Shown here: positions 60,200-64,000 of the stretch, in pieces
Layout: every line of letters starts with the position of its first letter
Numbering within the stretch: the stretch's first letter is position 1
Assembly: GCA_012861695.1 (NCBI GenBank)
Contig: JAAOOA010000066.1
Location: forward strand, 920,501 to 984,500
Length of the DNA: 64,000 bases
Direction: 5' to 3'
From: Trematomus loennbergii
Lineage: Eukaryota > Chordata > Actinopteri > Perciformes > Nototheniidae
Program-made: the position numbers and the translations under genes
The notes under the pieces: model-generated
Database searches by the model: none
What the model saw: the letters and a program-made list of their open reading frames with translations, nothing else
Told to the model about the DNA's origin: nothing

Positions 60200-63049
60200 T
60201 GTGAGCAGACATTGAACACCACACCGGAGAATTCTCATGCTTTTTGTTTTATTTCTCAAGAAAAAATGCCTAGACAAAATGCTGTTTTTTCTCTTTAAAA
60301 CCCTTTTCATATCAAATTAACAAAACATGACATGTTGCACAATATTTACAAATAAATCTAAACAAAACACAACTCATTTTGAACATTCAAAGATAAAAAA
60401 GGAAATGAAAAATGCTCAATCTGCAAATAACAGTCATGTTGTAGGTACAGGTAAAAATAAGAACACGTAAAAAATGGCTCACCAAAAATCTACAAATACA
60501 ATGAAGTAACCACTGTAAAAAGTTAGAAACAACGCCACAGAAACTGTCAACACGACTATCATACAGTCCGTACCCATAAAAAGAGGTATGCTGAAATATC
60601 CAGGTAGATAAGTGCTTAGTCTGTTCTACAGAGGTTTAAGAAAACCTCAAAAATCACAATCTGAGATGTAAGTGGCCCCGATTCTGTAAACAGATTGGAT
60701 TAAATAAGTACTTCCTTTAGTCTGCCACTATGTGTTGTGATTAAAGAAAGCATTTGATTCCAAAATAGTTAAAGGAAATGTCTTCCCTGAAAACCACTGC
60801 TCATGGTTTAAATAAATAACTGTGCCAAGATAAGAGCTGCGTTCAAAGACGTATGGAAGCTGGACACTTAAGATAAATGCTAATATAACTGTTACATTGC
60901 CTGTTCAGAGTAGCAGTCACAAGTTAGTGGACATGAGTTATATGAAGTCATAGAGATACTGTGTAAACCAGGGGTTCTACATCACCTACCACACCTTCAC
61001 TATGGCAACCATGAATGTATAGAGTAGTCCAGGGACAACTTAAGTACATTGGATTTTTACATTGGAATTTGGAATATTGCAGAAAATAAGATCTGTGGCC
61101 CTGCAGATATTAACACCACTTTATGATTTTTGAAGCGTCAACGCAATCGGCAGAAGTAAAAAGCTAACGTTAGGATATAAATAAACTACAACACAGTCAC
61201 ATGACTTAACACCACCACCGTTAAGCTAAAGGCGGCTAATGTTTGGCTTAATGACGTTTAGCAGTCTCATTTGGTCACTTGTTAGCAACCGCTGCTAACA
61301 TAGAAGCTACCGTCACAAGTGAGCTATTTACTGACATATTTTATGTTGTAGAACAAAATGTGAACATCTCTTTAGCAAGTGTTGGTCACAGACCTTATTT
61401 CAGGCATTTACCAAAAACATATTCAAAAGACTTCAAGACGAGGGAACCATAAGTGCTAAAATGCTAACTGATTTTTACGCATTGTAGGACATTTCTTTCA
61501 GGTTCAATCCTTGCCTGTGTTAGCTAATCTGGTAAATGTAACAGCTGTCACTGCTGTCATGTTTCATTTTGTGGCATGCTAATGCAGTTTTAAGTGCAAA
61601 TTGATCGTAAACTTCAGCATTGCATTACTGCACAATAATAAAGTCTACGATGGATTATCCATAACTTCACTTAACCTTTGTACCATAGTGAAGTGTGGTT
61701 AAAACCCCATCAGAAAATTAATTACAGACAAAGTGTGTGCTTATTGGTTGGCAGTAAGATCACATTTGGAATTTATAGTCAACAGGGTAGACCGAAAAAG
61801 AAAAAAAAGAAGCACTGGTATGCTCAGTATTCATATTTTACATCTTTGAAGTGCTGCCTTCTATTTGTTCAATAATAATAAAATAATACATTTAAGGGAT
61901 ATTCCTTTGTGACACATTAAAGTGACCCTTAGTGGTCAATATTAAATCTTATGTCAGAAAAAATCATATGAAAATATTCAGAAATATATAATGCAGTCAT
62001 GAAATCCAGAACCTAGCTGATTATAATGAAGTGGCATTTTCTTTTTATTATTATACGACAATATATTATAGTTAATTTTACATCTAGCAGTTTTGATTTT
62101 AAGATTATTCATTGCTCAAAATGTTGTTTACATTTGTGTAATTATTTCTCATGGCTATATTACATATTCTGTCTATATTCATATTGATAGATGTTTTATT
62201 TATTGTATTTATATTCACTTTTTGTCACAAAACGGGGCTGATTACTTATTACTCTGCATGACTGGAATGCTTATGAATATTAAAGGAAAAAGGAAAAATA
62301 AAATGATCACAAGGTTTGACTTCCTGTTAAAAAAGAAAGCTTACAAATGAATAAATAGGGACTGGACTGTTGCGATGCAGTTTCCATGGAATCAAATCAT
62401 CTGTTCCCTCGTGATAGTTTGGCCTCTTTAACCTCTAAGGCAAAACATTGTAGCTGCACTGTCAGATGCTTCTTTCTCTCACAACACTATTCAATGATGT
62501 CAATTTAAGCAAGCTTAATTCCCAGGTCTTATATATCTTTACAAAACAAAAAGGTCATACACAAAATTGTAAACATACTCACACCTCTTGTAAGTTAAAA
62601 TATTAAACTTAACTAAGAACATGTGAGACTTGTAAATAAAGACTTATTTTCATGAAGAATAAAAAATGAACAACCATTAACAAATCAACTCTAAGAAAGG
62701 GAAGCAACCTACATTTACATCTAAGCAATTTCCTCTACACCCGAACCCCCACCCCCCCAACATCAAGAGTCCAAATAAATAAAGTTCACATTGAGGAATC
62801 AAATAAAAATGTGAGCAGTGTTCTTCAGTGTACTCTGAGCATCAGCTCATTGTGGGGCTATCATTGGCTGCAGGGAAACCTTCCTCTGAAGGCAGATTGA
62901 CTTTTCTAATCTGTTAGAGCTGCCATTCTGAGTAACGTAGTTTAGTTCTATTTTTCAAATACAATATTTTACTTATTTTTTAAACTAGGAGTATGGCATC
63001 ATGGAAATAACAGCTCTTATTTTGAAGGGCCAATAATGAGTGTCTGGTG
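60200..63049. other. Intergenic, repeat-bearing, no gene seen
   Basis: AT-rich sequence with repeat R at 61030-61470. No splice-supported coding segment on either strand. Confidence 0.5.
61030..61470 (+). repeat. Dispersed repeat R, copy 3 (uninterrupted)
   Basis: A complete version of repeat R, including agtctcatttggtcacttgt, the site that is filled by the 4-kb element in the copy at 43440-47990. Confidence 0.85.
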
Positions 63050-63387
63050 TACGGAGGAGGATTAAGGCCACATGTCAAATAAATATTGAGTATTTTATGT
63101 TTTATTTGGAGATTAAAGTCAGAATTTTCGAAAAAATGTGTAATGAAATCTTTTATTTAATATGATAATTCTGACTTTAACGTGACATTTCTAATAATTC
63201 AAAAAATTGTTCTCATAATTTTGATCTTATTCTTAAAATGTTGGCATTATTTCTCAGAGTTCAAAAATTAATCTCAGAACTATGGCTTTAAATAAAAAAA
63301 TCGGACTATTTTCCTATAATTCCAACGATACTCTCAAAATCTATTTTGGTCAGAACTCAATACACATTGGCCCAAACCTCCTCCGTA
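63050..63387. mobile_element. MITE with inverted TACGGAGGAGG ends
   Basis: The ends TACGGAGGAGGATTAAGGCC and GGCCCAAACCTCCTCCGTA are near-perfect inverted repeats. The hexamer CTGGTG lies on both sides (63044-63049 and 63388-63393). The interior is made of agtcagaatttt / attctgacttt words common in teleost genomes. 338 bases. Confidence 0.8.
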
Positions 63388-63393
63388 CTGGTG

Positions 63394-64000
63394 CAGTGAA
63401 ATATAACCAGATTGTACTTTGACCTGCTGAAAGTGGTTTCACTGACCCCGCTGCACCAGCCAAAACACACCACCCCCCCCCCACTGAGTGCACTCCCCCG
63501 GCCACGTGCCCCACCATCGACGTTTCACCGCTGATGAATTTGGCGTCTCCCTAAATCAATACCGTGCCAGTGTGTTTGTTTGGAGCTCTGAGCCTCACAC
63601 TCCATGAGGGACACTGATTGGTCAGTGGGAATTGATCATGTTGCTCTGTGTTTGAACAGATTCACATATGATGTGTGGGTCTGAAGTGTAGGTGTGTTAC
63701 ACCGACACACTGAACCAAATACTTTCATTAGGGGTATTTGTCTTATGTACAATACAAGAACAGTGCAGCTAAATACATCATTACCGTAAGTACAGACACT
63801 ACATTCTACTTTAAGACAATAAATAAACAAAGAGAGCACTTATGATCCGTCCAGCTGCTGTTCAAAGACCACACCAGGGTGTCCTTTACATTTAGACCAC
63901 TTCCATTTCCACAGCATATCTGTGTTCTCTCCTTACAAACTTTGAAATATGTTCTGTTTTCCAGGGAGCTAATGTTAGCTATATTTCACTTGACCTAATA
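63394..64000. other. Intergenic, nothing recognised
   Basis: Includes a short poly-C tract at about 63473-63482. No coding or repeat structure was found. Confidence 0.4.

Overview
The window looks like a chromosomal segment of a ray-finned (teleost) fish. It is AT-rich vertebrate sequence with widely spaced short exons bounded by GT-AG sites, many microsatellites, and teleost-type transposons: hAT elements with 8-bp target duplications, a DIRS tyrosine-recombinase retrotransposon, and a tRNA-derived SINE. The two recognisable single-copy genes, ankrd6 (Diversin) and gja10 (a connexin), lie close together on human 6q15, from memory, so the block appears syntenic. Names rest on remembered family sequences; no database search was possible.

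Layout. (1) Positions 118-229 hold one possible exon of an unidentified plus-strand gene. A 45-copy, 25-bp minisatellite follows (706-1843). (2) Positions 1921-4790, minus strand, hold a butyrophilin/MOG-like immunoglobulin gene: a V-set domain split over two exons, a transmembrane exon and a short tail, all phase-compatible. (3) Positions 4800-15570 carry repeats and a possible untranslated first exon of ankrd6. (4) Positions 15572-50809, plus strand, hold ankrd6: six exons of ankyrin repeats, a basic/linker region, coiled-coil exons and the conserved C-terminal exon. Its introns hold most of the transposon load. (5) Positions 57308-59758, plus strand, hold gja10, with the main connexin exon followed by a tiny C-terminal exon. 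The remainder is intergenic and repeat-rich.

Most notable. A 36-bp minisatellite grew out of the 3' end of an ankyrin exon. It places 46 copies of the same 5' splice site in a row; the first six keep the reading frame and every later one meets a frameshift. A 12-kb insertion in a later ankrd6 intron is a nested set of transposons whose layers can be read from exact target-site duplications: hAT inside hAT, around a long-inverted-repeat element that itself took two more hATs. A second copy of the long-inverted-repeat element lies 2 kb downstream, and an unfilled copy of its host repeat is also in the window. Five 3' exons of ankrd6 each lack exactly one base relative to the expected frame, mostly in C or G runs. 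That suggests either assembly errors or decay of the C-terminal half. The gja10 C-terminal exon seems to be joined by a GC-AG intron.

How the genes relate: ankrd6 encodes a scaffold of Wnt/planar-polarity signalling, gja10 a gap-junction channel typical of retinal horizontal cells, and the Ig gene a cell-surface immune-type receptor or ligand. They are neighbours on the chromosome, not a pathway.
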